Assembly (NCBI GenBank): GCA_002709305.1
Contig: PAQM01000028.1
Coordinates: 1 to 64,000, forward strand
Source of the DNA: Crocinitomicaceae bacterium
Lineage (GTDB): Bacteria > Bacteroidota > Bacteroidia > Flavobacteriales_D > Crocinitomicaceae
Direction: 5' to 3'
Length of the DNA: 64,000 bases
How positions within the stretch are numbered: the first letter of the stretch is position 1; every line of letters starts with the position of its first letter. The notes beneath the pieces were generated by a model, which saw only the letters and a program-made list of their open reading frames with translations, was not told the DNA's origin and searched no databases. This document shows positions 6,905 to 17,880 of the stretch, in pieces. The translations under genes were made by a program, and so were the position numbers.

Positions 6905-9900
6905 CTATTGACTTTTTAATATTCTTCTCGTATCTAATATGTTATCAGCAGAAAACCTTATCAAATATATTGCTGGTGGATAAGACGAAACATTTAATGA
7001 AACTTCTTTAGTTCCTTTTAAAATTTTAAATTCTTCTATAACCCTTCCATCAATTGCTAAAATTTTAGTATTAATTTCACTTGTTGTTGGCTGCGAAAAA
7101 ATAATGTTAGAGTTACCATTAGTTGGATTTGGTTGAAGAACTAAATCTAATTTATTATCACTAATCTCATCAATATTAACAATAACCATAATAGTATACA
7201 TAAAAGAACATGCTCCATCATTAATGGTAAGAATTACAGCGTGTGGACCATTAATAGTATATGTATGAACTGGATTCTGCTCAGTAGATGTATTTCCATC
7301 ACCAAAATCCCATAACCAACTATATGCACCAATAGAATTGTCTGTAAAAGTAACTGTACTACCATTAATAGAAGCAGTAAATTGAGCATCTACTACACCA
7401 GCAGTGACTACTTGTGTTGGACTCTCGCATTTCGTGCTCACATCCCAATCATAAAGATAGTAGTAATAATCAGGGGATGTAGTTGCAGTTGAGCTTGTTA
7501 AAGAAGCTATACCTGGAGTAGTATATGGATAAACTGCACCACCATTATTTCTAAATAAATTCATCTGATTTCCACCAATAGCAAAGTCTCCTGAAGATGG
7601 AACTTCAATACCTAAATATATTCTTTGTGGACCATCAACTAACGCAACTGTAACTTGTTGTATAATGTTATTAGTAGGTTGAACAGCTCCACTAAGAATG
7701 TTTCCATCCCATAAATATATTGTTCTATCACCTGCTCCATCAGCATCTACCCAAACAGAATCAATTGTAAAGGTTGTTTCCGAAGTGAAATTGATTGCGC
7801 CATAAAATCCAGAGCCATGATAACCTCCTCCTCCAATTGTATTATCTTGAGGCCCAACATTTGAGAATGTTTGAATAACATCCTGAACAGTATATATCTG
7901 TGATGAAATAAGAGGAGGCGTATTAAAAGTATCTCCAATATGAACCAACCCTGTTGAATCATACCAATAGATATCTCCTGAAAACGAACCATTTACAGCA
8001 GATAATTCTATTGATGTGTTAGGACAACCCTCTCCATCTATAGTTGAAATAATCTCAGGGTACTCGACATCAATATATGAATTCTTTATTTCAGTATCCA
8101 ACCCATTTATATTACTTGTTTGAAGAGAAACTGTATATTGACCTGAGCTACTATATGTATGAGTTGGGTTCTGTTGTGTTGATAAATTACCATCACCAAA
8201 ATCCCATAACCATCCTGTAGGGAAATTATTTGAAAGATCAGTAAACTCTACTGTACCATCACAAGTATTAGTAACATTTGCTTCAAAATCACAAATTGGC
8301 GGTAATCCCGTAACATCAATATTAATATTGTCAAGGTATAACTTCTGACCGTATCCATTAATATTTACAAATCGTAACGTAACTGTATTACCTATGTATG
8401 ATGAAATATCTATTGTTTCCTGCTGCCAATCACTTGCTGCTGGAGTCCAATTATTACTAGTAGATGTATTCCCTCCCGATAAAGTTGCTCCATCTTTGAA
8501 ATAGAGTTGAGTATAAGTCTGACCACAATCTGTTGAAACATCAATTCTTAAATCATCTGAATAAGTTGCGCTATATTGGTAATAAGCAACATCAAATGAT
8601 AATTGTGCAATTGTACCTGTATTAAGATCCATAGTTAAAATTTGCATAATATCCTCTTCACCCGAAGCATTATAAGAATAATTATTCACGAAAACAGCAT
8701 TAGTTTGGGCCCCATCAGCTCCAGTCACGTCTGTTCTTTCCCAAGTATATTCAGAATCTGGATTGATTATCGTTATGTCTGATGTAGGAAAAACAGGTTG
8801 TTCAAAACCCTCTTGATATGGATAAACAGCATTTGGATTAAGTATATCAATTATTTGCACCAACGTATCATTGCACGATGTACTATCATTTGTCAAACCT
8901 GTCCATACTTTTAGTTCATACTGACCTGGTATAGAAACATTAATTGGAGTAAAAAAAGTATAGCTGATCGTTGATCCGGAAGATATGGGACTTGATACGA
9001 TTTCAGTTTCAATTGAATTATTATCATATTGATAACTAATAGGGAAATTAGATTCTGTATATAATCCTTTATTTTCTATAACTACTTCTACAGGAATTAT
9101 ATTTGCCCCTCCACAGAGCTCAATAAATGAAGAAGGAGAAGTTATTTCTCTTACTCCTGCATCATGATCGCCGGCACATGATAGAAAACAATTATTGACT
9201 CCTCCAGTAGAACCAGAATATTCTATAGCAATTTGCCTTAAACTAACCATGTCATTCAAACCACGAGCACGAACAGAGAACCAATAGTCTAAAGAAACAT
9301 CCGGCACAACAACACCATATTGTAAGTTTGATGTAGTACCTACTGAATCCATAAATTTATCTCCTAACATAAATACATCATACGCTGTAGCATTAGGGAC
9401 AGAATCCCATTGTAACTGAATGGTACTTTGATCTGGACAAACTCTATTTACTATTATGTTTTGTGGTCGCTCCATGATAGAAAAATTAGCGTCACTTATA
9501 TCCGATACAGAGCCACGACTAACTCGAATTAATCCTTGCCCCGTAACATTCGTTGGAACATTCCATGAAATAAATCGAGAATCACCACTAACTGTATTTA
9601 TTGTTGTCCAAGAACCTCCATTATTTTCTGAATACTCTATTAAAAAAGAGCCACTATCATCAAAAGCATCCCAATGAATTCTATCTTGATTTCCTGGGAT
9701 TAGTCCTTCACCTCCCATTGGGAAAATTACTGTAATGTCATCATATAAAAACTCATAAACTACCCAATATTCTCGGGCGCCAAAAGGAATAACATTCCCC
9801 TTAACTTTAAGGGTATAACTACCTTGCTGAGGATTATCAATCGCTATTTGTTCAACATTATTCAAGTGATCCTCTCCCTTAATAGCTGGTGTAGCTAAAC

Positions 9901-11635
9901 TAACAGGGTCTGGTGTATGATCTAATAACCAAGGGTAATGTACTACAGATAAAGGGTCAATTACTGTAGCGTCCAAATCATTAACAAGTGCATATGATGC
10001 TGACGTAGAGGCTTCTAAATCAGACCAATAAACCATAATCTTAGCACGTTGAACGCCTGCAGGAATTGATATATTATGAATATTACTATCGCCTTGAGCT
10101 ATAGTAGCAGAGAAATATCGATTATCTTCTAATAGTTTAACCGCCTTATATGCATTTACTTTTCCCCATCCATAAATAAAGTCTGGTCCATCATTCCCTA
10201 ACTCATTAGCAGTGTTAAGTAACGTTGCTTTTAATAAAGAAGAAGATGCAACATTACCTCCATTCATCTCTTGATAGGCATTATGCAATTGAGCCATAAC
10301 ACCACATATACCAGGGGCAGCAGCTGATGTTCCTCCACCAGGAGCATATGTATTATTAGGATCAGTAGATATTTGACTATTACCATGAGCAGATATATCA
10401 GGTTTAATCCTACCATCTGAAGCAGGGCCCCTAGATGAACTAGCAATTATACCATCATTCTCATTTAAATTTGCTGTAGCTATCACATTCTTGCCTATTT
10501 TATGCCCACCTGTTATATTACCCCACTGATCTCCTGCACCATACCCACAATCGTTATTATTACTATTACCGGCAGAGAATGTTTGCATCAATGTAGGGTT
10601 TTGATCGATTTCTTGATCTACAAGCAATGTCGTATTAGTGTATCCACCATTACAACCATTGGAATATGAAGAATTAAAAACTAAGACCGCACTATCTTGA
10701 TGAAGAGTAACTGTACCACCCATACCAGAGCTATATTGTCTTATGTGCAAATAAGAAGCAGGAGCCATTCCTCGCATTAGAGGATCTAGATTTCCAGCTC
10801 CACCAGCAATTCCGGCACACATATCACCATGATCTCCAGTTAAATCTCCTGCTACATCATCTTGATTAACTCTTCCTGTATAATCAATATGTGGACCAAC
10901 ATATCCATCATCATTTATAGCTATAGCAATACCTGTTCCATCATATTCTAACCCCCCATTATAATCATTATCAATTGCATTAGACCTATGCAAATTTCTT
11001 CCATCATCTGATTCAGGCACTCCAGGCTCAGAGATTAAGTCAACAAAACGTATAAATGGTAGATTTATAAGAGTACTTAATTTATTTTCTAATAATTGAA
11101 TATCAAACATGTTGGCATGCTTATAGACATGACTAATGGAAGCGCCAATACTCTCTATAGAACTTATTACTGTTTCAATAGAAATGTCTTTAAAAACTAG
11201 AACAGACAGACTTAAATACTGACCATCATAAGCCCAATTTGGAAAGTTACCTCTATCTAATCGACGGCTAGTTTTATACTTTAAATCAAAGTCCTCTATA
11301 TTGATAACACCCAATGAAAAGAGCAACTGTTTATTAATATTTTGAGGCAAAGATGCTAAATAAGTGTTATTTGGTATATACTCTAACATTTGAATATCCT
11401 TGTCAGATAATTTTTTTAACAACTCAACATTTGGTACCTTTTCAAAAGTTATAAAACGATACAATCTCCCGTTGTATAAGTTGCTTTGATAATCAAATTG
11501 ATAATTATTAATATTAGATTTTTTCTCAATTTTTTCTTTGTTAAAATTTAAGCTGATAACTTGAGAAGTCTGAGCAGTCAATTGAAAACAAGTAGAAATA
11601 ACTACCAACAAAACAAAAAGAGACATCTTTATCAT
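6905..11635 (-). CDS. S8 (subtilisin-like) serine peptidase with PKD domains and T9SS sorting domain, 1576 aa
   Basis: Triad blocks IAINDDGYVGPHIDYTG (D), GDHGDMCAGIAGG (H), GGGTSAAAPGI (S); PKD WLWDFGDGN-STQQNPTHTY twice; C-term LQPNPTNGNSNI. Confidence 0.92.
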   Translation of the reverse strand: MIKMSLFVLLVVISTCFQLTAQTSQVISLNFNKEKIEKKSNINNYQFDYQSNLYNGRLYRFITFEKVPNVELLKKLSDKDIQMLEYIPNNTYLASLPQNINKQLLFSLGVINIEDFDLKYKTSRRLDRGNFPNWAYDGQYLSLSVLVFKDISIETVISSIESIGASISHVYKHANMFDIQLLENKLSTLINLPFIRFVDLISEPGVPESDDGRNLHRSNAIDNDYNGGLEYDGTGIAIAINDDGYVGPHIDYTGRVNQDDVAGDLTGDHGDMCAGIAGGAGNLDPLMRGMAPASYLHIRQYSSGMGGTVTLHQDSAVLVFNSSYSNGCNGGYTNTTLLVDQEIDQNPTLMQTFSAGNSNNNDCGYGAGDQWGNITGGHKIGKNVIATANLNENDGIIASSSRGPASDGRIKPDISAHGNSQISTDPNNTYAPGGGTSAAAPGICGVMAQLHNAYQEMNGGNVASSSLLKATLLNTANELGNDGPDFIYGWGKVNAYKAVKLLEDNRYFSATIAQGDSNIHNISIPAGVQRAKIMVYWSDLEASTSASYALVNDLDATVIDPLSVVHYPWLLDHTPDPVSLATPAIKGEDHLNNVEQIAIDNPQQGSYTLKVKGNVIPFGAREYWVVYEFLYDDITVIFPMGGEGLIPGNQDRIHWDAFDDSGSFLIEYSENNGGSWTTINTVSGDSRFISWNVPTNVTGQGLIRVSRGSVSDISDANFSIMERPQNIIVNRVCPDQSTIQLQWDSVPNATAYDVFMLGDKFMDSVGTTSNLQYGVVVPDVSLDYWFSVRARGLNDMVSLRQIAIEYSGSTGGVNNCFLSCAGDHDAGVREITSPSSFIELCGGANIIPVEVVIENKGLYTESNFPISYQYDNNSIETEIVSSPISSGSTISYTFFTPINVSIPGQYELKVWTGLTNDSTSCNDTLVQIIDILNPNAVYPYQEGFEQPVFPTSDITIINPDSEYTWERTDVTGADGAQTNAVFVNNYSYNASGEEDIMQILTMDLNTGTIAQLSFDVAYYQYSATYSDDLRIDVSTDCGQTYTQLYFKDGATLSGGNTSTSNNWTPAASDWQQETIDISSYIGNTVTLRFVNINGYGQKLYLDNINIDVTGLPPICDFEANVTNTCDGTVEFTDLSNNFPTGWLWDFGDGNLSTQQNPTHTYSSSGQYTVSLQTSNINGLDTEIKNSYIDVEYPEIISTIDGEGCPNTSIELSAVNGSFSGDIYWYDSTGLVHIGDTFNTPPLISSQIYTVQDVIQTFSNVGPQDNTIGGGGYHGSGFYGAINFTSETTFTIDSVWVDADGAGDRTIYLWDGNILSGAVQPTNNIIQQVTVALVDGPQRIYLGIEVPSSGDFAIGGNQMNLFRNNGGAVYPYTTPGIASLTSSTATTSPDYYYYLYDWDVSTKCESPTQVVTAGVVDAQFTASINGSTVTFTDNSIGAYSWLWDFGDGNTSTEQNPVHTYTINGPHAVILTINDGACSFMYTIMVIVNIDEISDNKLDLVLQPNPTNGNSNIIFSQPTTSEINTKILAIDGRVIEEFKILKGTKEVSLNVSSYPPAIYLIRFSADNILDTRRILKSQ

Positions 11636-11758
11636 AAGAGAATTTATTTTAATTAATGAGTAATAACGTAATGTAATATTACAAAATAAAAAGAAGATAA
11701 AATAACTTAGAGAAGAACAAAATCATTACCTTTAAAACAAACGTTAATTTTAAAAATC

Positions 11759-12319
11759 ATGACAACTACTCAAATCATGTTAATTATTGTAGCAATATTA
11801 GTCGCTTGGATTATTGCGATTTATAACACACTTGTGAAACTAAAGAACAATCGCAAAAATGCTTTCGCAGACATAGATGTTCAACTTAAACAAAGACATG
11901 ATATAGTGCCACAGCTTATTGCATCTGTTAAAGGGTATATGGATCATGAAAGAGGAACATTAGAAGCCATCACTTCCAAGAGGAATAAAGCAATTAACGC
12001 TAATTCAATTAATGAAAAAATAGCAGCCGAAAAAGAATTATCTTCTGCTCTAAATGGTTTTAACATACAAGTTGAAGCTTATCCAGATTTAAAAGCAAGT
12101 AATAACTTCTCTCAACTTCAAACAGAACTTTCTGATATTGAAAACAAATTAGCATCCGTAAGAAGATTTTTCAATTCATCAACAAAAGAATTAAACATTG
12201 CTATTCAAAAATTCCCTAATAATCTTTTGGCATCAATCTTTGGATATAGGGAAGAAGATATGTTTGATCTTGGAGATAATAGAACAGATTACGAAAAAGC
12301 TCCGGAAGTTAAGTTCTAA
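11759..12319 (+). CDS. lemA: LemA family protein
   Basis: YNTLVKLKNNRKNAFADIDVQLKQRHDIVPQLIASVKGYMDHE: LemA signature. Confidence 0.93.
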   Translation: MTTTQIMLIIVAILVAWIIAIYNTLVKLKNNRKNAFADIDVQLKQRHDIVPQLIASVKGYMDHERGTLEAITSKRNKAINANSINEKIAAEKELSSALNGFNIQVEAYPDLKASNNFSQLQTELSDIENKLASVRRFFNSSTKELNIAIQKFPNNLLASIFGYREEDMFDLGDNRTDYEKAPEVKF

Positions 12320-12324
12320 ATACA

Positions 12325-13278
12325 ATGAAATACGTTGGTCTTCAAAAACAAATTAGCTCTAACAATAAAAAATCTATCCTTTTATTAATAGGGTTCCCAA
12401 TAATTCTTCTTGGAGTTGTTTATTCTGTATTAATACTAGCATCTAACGATCTTGATAGATTAAATTTTGAAGCGATTAACGAAAGTTTTATAGAGATTAG
12501 CCCATATATATTAATCGGTACAGGAATATGGTTTTTCATTGCATACTTAGGTCATTCATCTATGATTGACTATGCATCAAAATCAAAGGGTATAACTCGT
12601 AAAGAGAATATGCGGGTCTATAATTTAACTGAAAATCTTTGTATGAGCGTTGGTATGACCATGCCAAAGCTCAAAATAATTGAATCCGAAGCATTAAATG
12701 CATTTGCTAGTGGTTTAAATAAAAAAAACTATAGTGTAACATTAACTAGGGGTATTATTGAAAAACTAAATGACGATGAATTAGAAGGTGTCATTGCACA
12801 CGAATTAATGCACATAAGAAATAATGATGTGAAATTACTTGTCATCAGTATAATATTTGTTGGTATCTTTTCATTAATAATACAAATAGCATTTAGAGGA
12901 ATGCTTTATGGAAATATGGGGAGATCAAGAAAGAAAGATGGGAAAGGAAGTGCTGCACTTTTAATTATTATTCTTATAGTATCAATAATAGCATATCTTA
13001 TTTCTCTACTATTTAAATTTGCCATAAGCCGAAAAAGAGAGTTTTTAGCAGATGCTGGAGCAGCAGAAATGACTCGAAAACCAAGTTCTTTAGCTAATGC
13101 ACTTCAAAAAATCTCTTCTAATTCTAAAATTGACTATATCAGAAGCGATGATATTAAACAGCTATTCATTGATAATTCTCCTGACACAAAATCAAAGAAC
13201 ATTTTAGGCAATTTTAGAGGGCTTTTTTCTACACACCCTCCTATAGAAGAAAGAATAAAAATTTTAAATCAATTTTGA
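12325..13278 (+). CDS. htpX: M48 family metalloprotease, HtpX-like
   Basis: HELMHIRNND (HExxH), REFLADAGAAEMTRKP, TM segments; adjacent to lemA. Confidence 0.88.
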   Translation: MKYVGLQKQISSNNKKSILLLIGFPIILLGVVYSVLILASNDLDRLNFEAINESFIEISPYILIGTGIWFFIAYLGHSSMIDYASKSKGITRKENMRVYNLTENLCMSVGMTMPKLKIIESEALNAFASGLNKKNYSVTLTRGIIEKLNDDELEGVIAHELMHIRNNDVKLLVISIIFVGIFSLIIQIAFRGMLYGNMGRSRKKDGKGSAALLIIILIVSIIAYLISLLFKFAISRKREFLADAGAAEMTRKPSSLANALQKISSNSKIDYIRSDDIKQLFIDNSPDTKSKNILGNFRGLFSTHPPIEERIKILNQF

Positions 13279-13312
13279 TTATAAAACTTTAATCAATTTA
13301 ATATTTACGTTT

Positions 13313-13954
13313 TTACAATTCAATTTGAAAAATTATACCAATATTATTTAAATTATTTAACCTTTGCTCATCAAAGAAAAACTTTGTTGGTACAGTCTGA
13401 AACTTTGTTATATCTGATTGACATGTATAATTCAATCCAACACTTACCTTATCTATAAATTCATATAAGAAAGATAAATTAAATTGTCCGCCAATATTCC
13501 AACCTTCAAAAACATCTTGCTGCCTTTCATTTAAATAGCGAAATTCATCTTCAGCTATATGCTGAACATATGGCCCTAAAAAAAACATAATTTTTATTTT
13601 TTCTGCAATATTAGAATCAAATGAAACTAATAAAGGAATTTTTATAACTGATCGAATATGATTAAAATCTCCTAAATAATTAGAGCCATTTCCACTAAGT
13701 TTATTTAAGCCTAGACCAGATGAAAGGCCAAATCTTTCTCCTATTTTATAATTAAAAAGTATTGCGCCACTATTACTATTTAGATTATAGTTTAAAGCAT
13801 TGTCATTTTCCACTGTTCCAAACCCAATACCTCCATACCCTATAAAACTAGATTTAGATTCTTGTGCATTTAACAAGTTAAATGAAAGAAAAATTGATAA
13901 TAATAAATGAACCCTCAACTTATTCATTGGCTTAGTATTAAAAAGATTCAACAA
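13313..13954 (-). CDS. Outer membrane beta-barrel protein (PorT-like)
   Basis: Signal peptide and amphipathic strands (LSSGLGLNKL, IPLLVSFDSN, VSVGLNYTCQ). Confidence 0.65.
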   Translation of the reverse strand: MLNLFNTKPMNKLRVHLLLSIFLSFNLLNAQESKSSFIGYGGIGFGTVENDNALNYNLNSNSGAILFNYKIGERFGLSSGLGLNKLSGNGSNYLGDFNHIRSVIKIPLLVSFDSNIAEKIKIMFFLGPYVQHIAEDEFRYLNERQQDVFEGWNIGGQFNLSFLYEFIDKVSVGLNYTCQSDITKFQTVPTKFFFDEQRLNNLNNIGIIFQIEL

Positions 13955-14110
13955 TTCCTGATATTAATATATAATTTACAAATTTTGATTTTAAAATCCA
14001 AACAACCTATCTATCAACATATAACAAGTTGAAAAGTCAATACGTTCAACATCAAGTATTTACATATTTTTTTGTATTTTTAAAATAACAACCACTTTAT
14101 TGAGTATAAT

Positions 14111-14281
14111 ATGAAAGGAAAAATTCAACAGGCAGGGATAATGTTAGTTATTTGTTTTACTCTTATGCTTGGATCCTCTTTAGTTGAAGAGGAAAATAAA
14201 GACTTCAAAGCATGTCTTAATTATTTTGCTATGGGTTCTGGGATTTTAGCTGGAGCTTTGCTAATAGGATCAAGAAGATGA
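14111..14281 (+). CDS. Small membrane protein, 56 aa
   Basis: MKGKIQQAGIMLVICFTLMLGSSLVEEENKDFKACLNYFAMGSGILAGALLIGSRR*; two hydrophobic segments; below track cutoff. Confidence 0.5.
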   Translation: MKGKIQQAGIMLVICFTLMLGSSLVEEENKDFKACLNYFAMGSGILAGALLIGSRR

Positions 14282-14377
14282 AATTCTATAACAATAGAAA
14301 GGGAAAATTATAGATTTGTTCAAAATCTATTTTGACTATAAAAACAAATAGATTCTATGTCTAATTAAAAGACTATT

Positions 14378-15502
14378 TTATGAATTATATTTTTTTCCAT
14401 TCAAAAATTTCCCAATAAATGTACTTCTAACCAAATAGTGATAACTTAAAAAGCTTAAAGCACCACTTATAATTAATACAAAAAGAAATCTTAATGTAGA
14501 TGGAATCGGCCAATTTGAGATAAAACTAGGTATAATGGCAACAAAAAATAAATGTATTAAATATACCCAATAAGAAGCATCAGACATATACCTCATCACT
14601 GATGAAAAATGACTCATATATCTAATAAAAAGCCCTGTGATACCAAAAACAAATAACCATACTATTATTGCATTAATAATAACGTGAAAAATATAATTAA
14701 ACCAACCCCCCGCAAAAAAATAAAAAGAGAAAAGAGATATAGCAAGAACAACAAAAAACCAATCGTTTTTGATTAAACTAACCAGCATCTCTTTTGATTT
14801 ATATAAAATCCAACCTACTAAATAAAAAATTAAATAATATATAAATGTATTTGGTTCTGGGATAAAAGATGTTGATGGAGAAACTTGATGACTTCTAGTT
14901 AAAATAAGTATAATAGCTGTAATTGCAGAAAATATAATTATACGCAAAAATGATCTATTTATTAACCATTTAAACATACTTAAAATTTTATTAGATAGAT
15001 GTGGCATTTTTCTTAAAAAACATGCTAGACAAGTAACTAAAAGAGTAAATAATGACAAATAATATAAAAACCAAAGATGAAGTGTATGACGAGGAATTAT
15101 AATACTAGGAGATAAGGTTAAAGTTGAAATGTCACCTTCAAAAACCAATTTTGTATATGTAAATGCAAAAGCTAGGATAGGCGAAAGTGAAAAAATAAAA
15201 ACAATAAAAGGTAAAATAATTCTTTTTACTCTATTTTTAATCATCTTAAAAAGTCCCCTTTCATAAAATAACATAGAGCCAAAAAAACCTGCAACTAAAA
15301 AAAATACCTGCATTCGAAAGGCATGAATTATAGAAACAATAAAATCATTCGAAATATGAACAGCAGAATCTTTTAATGGCCATTTATAAGTATATTCAGA
15401 ATAAGTGATCGCAGAATGCAAAACTAATCCAAGGAGCATCATAATAGCTCTTAAAGAATCAAGAGAGTGTATTCTTTTGGTCTTTTTTTGAGTTTCTATC
15501 AT
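14378..15502 (-). CDS. Acyltransferase family 3 (OafA/YrhL-like)
   Basis: RIHSLDSLRAIMMLLGLVLHSAITY N-terminus and multiple TM helices. Confidence 0.88.
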   Translation of the reverse strand: MIETQKKTKRIHSLDSLRAIMMLLGLVLHSAITYSEYTYKWPLKDSAVHISNDFIVSIIHAFRMQVFFLVAGFFGSMLFYERGLFKMIKNRVKRIILPFIVFIFSLSPILAFAFTYTKLVFEGDISTLTLSPSIIIPRHTLHLWFLYYLSLFTLLVTCLACFLRKMPHLSNKILSMFKWLINRSFLRIIIFSAITAIILILTRSHQVSPSTSFIPEPNTFIYYLIFYLVGWILYKSKEMLVSLIKNDWFFVVLAISLFSFYFFAGGWFNYIFHVIINAIIVWLFVFGITGLFIRYMSHFSSVMRYMSDASYWVYLIHLFFVAIIPSFISNWPIPSTLRFLFVLIISGALSFLSYHYLVRSTFIGKFLNGKKYNS

Positions 15503-15637
15503 CTTTTAAAATTAAACGAATAATCTTATTTTATTAATAAATGACATAATATTTTATAAAAATCTCTTTAGAAAGCATTTAACTTTAAGTTCTATGTTTA
15601 AACTAATTTCCGTTTCTTTGAGGTTCATTTATAAAAA

Positions 15638-16513
15638 ATGGCACATAAAGCTGGGTTTGTTAATATTATAGGAAGTCCAAATGTTGGAAAATCAACGCTC
15701 ATGAATCAACTTGTGGGTGAAAAGTTATCTATTGTTACCTCTAAAGCTCAAACAACAAGACATCGGATACTAGGCATTTTCAATACTGAAGAAAGTCAAA
15801 TTGTTTTTTCAGATACTCCGGGGGTTATTAACTCATCATATAAACTACACGAAAATATGATGAAATACGTGAATACATCAATTAAAGATGCGGATATTAT
15901 ACTCTTGATTACAGATATTAAAGAGAATGAAATCAATCATAAACAAACTCTAGCTAGAATTAAATCATCTAATGTTCCTATAATTTGTTTAATAAATAAA
16001 ATCGACTTATCAAATCAAGATATAGTTAGTGAAAGATTAAATTACTGGCAGAATCTTCTTCCTAAAGCAACGATTATTCCTATCTCTGCACTTCATAAAT
16101 TTAACCTTGATAGAGTTTGGGATGAAATTATTTCACATATACCTGAAAGCCCAGCATATTTTGACAAAAATGCTATCACAAACCGACCAATTCGTTTTTT
16201 TATATCAGAAATGATTCGTGAAAAAATCTTTATACATTGTAAAAAAGAAATCCCCTATGCTACACAAGTCGAGATTGAAGAATATAAAGAAGAAGATAAG
16301 ATTATCAACATTAGAGCAGTAATTATAGTTGAACGTAATTCTCAAAAAGGTATAATCATTGGGAAAGGTGGTGAGATGTTAAAACGTATAGGAAGAGAAT
16401 CACGTATTGACATGCAAAAATTTATTAATAAAAAAGTGTTTTTAGAAACATTCGTGAAGGTGGACAAAAATTGGAGGGAAAGTGATTACAAACTAAAAAA
16501 ATACGGATATTAA
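15638..16513 (+). CDS. era: GTPase Era
   Basis: GSPNVGKSTLMNQLVGEKLSIVTSKAQTTRHRILGI; KH domain GKGGEMLKRIG. Confidence 0.97.
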   Translation: MAHKAGFVNIIGSPNVGKSTLMNQLVGEKLSIVTSKAQTTRHRILGIFNTEESQIVFSDTPGVINSSYKLHENMMKYVNTSIKDADIILLITDIKENEINHKQTLARIKSSNVPIICLINKIDLSNQDIVSERLNYWQNLLPKATIIPISALHKFNLDRVWDEIISHIPESPAYFDKNAITNRPIRFFISEMIREKIFIHCKKEIPYATQVEIEEYKEEDKIINIRAVIIVERNSQKGIIIGKGGEMLKRIGRESRIDMQKFINKKVFLETFVKVDKNWRESDYKLKKYGY

Positions 16514-16547
16514 AATATCGTAATATATTAAATTTGTATTTATAAAT

Positions 16548-17861
16548 ATGATAAATATTATAGCAATTGTAGGCCGTCCTAATGTAGGAAAATCGACGCT
16601 TTTTAACAGACTAACAGAATCTAGAAAAGCTATTGTTAAAGAAGTTAGCGGTGTTACTAGAGATCGATTATATGGTCGAGGCGAATGGAATGGTGAAGAA
16701 TTCTCAGTAATTGATACAGGAGGTTATATAAAAGGTTCAGAAGATATATTTGAATCTGAAATCAGGAAACAAGTTGAAATTGCAATTGAGGAAGCCAGTA
16801 TAATTATTTTTGTGTTAGATGTAATGACAGGATTAGTTGATTTAGATGAAACTGTAGCTAAACTACTACGCAAATCGAATAAAAAAGTATTTATTGTTGC
16901 CAATAAAGTAGATAATAATTCAAGGGTTGGGTTATCTTCTGAATTTTGGTCTCTAGGTTTAGGTGATGTTTTTGATATTTCAGCGACCAATGGTAGTGGA
17001 ACAGGAGAATTACTAGACGAAATAGTTAAAGAGTTTAATGAAAAAAATAGTTCATCATTAAATCAAGATAAAAACATTCCACATATTGCAATAGTAGGAA
17101 AACCTAATGTTGGTAAGTCTTCTTTTATAAATGCTCTAACTGGTCAAGACCGCAATATTGTAACTAATATCTCCGGAACAACTCGTGACTCAATAAATAC
17201 TAGATATAAAGGTTTTGGGTTTGACTTTATACTTGTAGATACTGCCGGAATTAGAAAAAGATCGAAAGTCATTGAAGATATTGAATATTATTCTGTTCTT
17301 AGATCCGTTAGAGCAATTGAAAACTCTGATGTATGTATGCTCATGGTTGATGCAGAAGATGGAATTCAGAAACAAGATTTACATATATTTTATATCATTG
17401 AAAAAAACTCAAAAGGTGTTGTGTTACTTATAAATAAATGGGATTTAATAAAAAAAGATCATAATACAATGAAAAAATATGAAGAAGAAGTAAGACAGCA
17501 ATTAGCACCTTTTAACGACATCCCAATCATATTCACATCAACAATAACAAAACAACGTATTCATAAAACATTAGAAACTGTAATGACAGTTTATAATAAT
17601 AGAACACAGAAAATATCTACTTCTCAAATTAATAATATTATGCTTGATATTATTGCTCAGAATCCACCTCCATCTATAAAAGGAAAATACGTTAAAATAA
17701 AATATGTTCAACAATTACCTTCTCATTCTCCAGCTTTTGCTTTTTTCTGTAACCTTCCTCAATACATTCCCGAAAGTTATAAACGTTTTCTTGAAAATAG
17801 ACTTAGAGAAGAATTTGATTTTCATGGTATACCTATTAAAATTTTCTTTAGAAAAAAATAA
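16548..17861 (+). CDS. der: Ribosome biogenesis GTPase Der
   Basis: Two G domains: GRPNVGKSTLFNRL and GKPNVGKSSFINALTG. Confidence 0.97.
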   Translation: MINIIAIVGRPNVGKSTLFNRLTESRKAIVKEVSGVTRDRLYGRGEWNGEEFSVIDTGGYIKGSEDIFESEIRKQVEIAIEEASIIIFVLDVMTGLVDLDETVAKLLRKSNKKVFIVANKVDNNSRVGLSSEFWSLGLGDVFDISATNGSGTGELLDEIVKEFNEKNSSSLNQDKNIPHIAIVGKPNVGKSSFINALTGQDRNIVTNISGTTRDSINTRYKGFGFDFILVDTAGIRKRSKVIEDIEYYSVLRSVRAIENSDVCMLMVDAEDGIQKQDLHIFYIIEKNSKGVVLLINKWDLIKKDHNTMKKYEEEVRQQLAPFNDIPIIFTSTITKQRIHKTLETVMTVYNNRTQKISTSQINNIMLDIIAQNPPPSIKGKYVKIKYVQQLPSHSPAFAFFCNLPQYIPESYKRFLENRLREEFDFHGIPIKIFFRKK

Positions 17862-17880
17862 TACTAAATCTGTATTTAGT

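Noticed and set aside
9456-9677. + strand ORF inside the S8 peptidase gene
   Set aside because: Antisense to a well-supported coding region; no family resemblance.
11672-11683. TGTAATATTACA 12-bp palindrome upstream of lemA
   Set aside because: Short and AT-rich; expected by chance in this composition.
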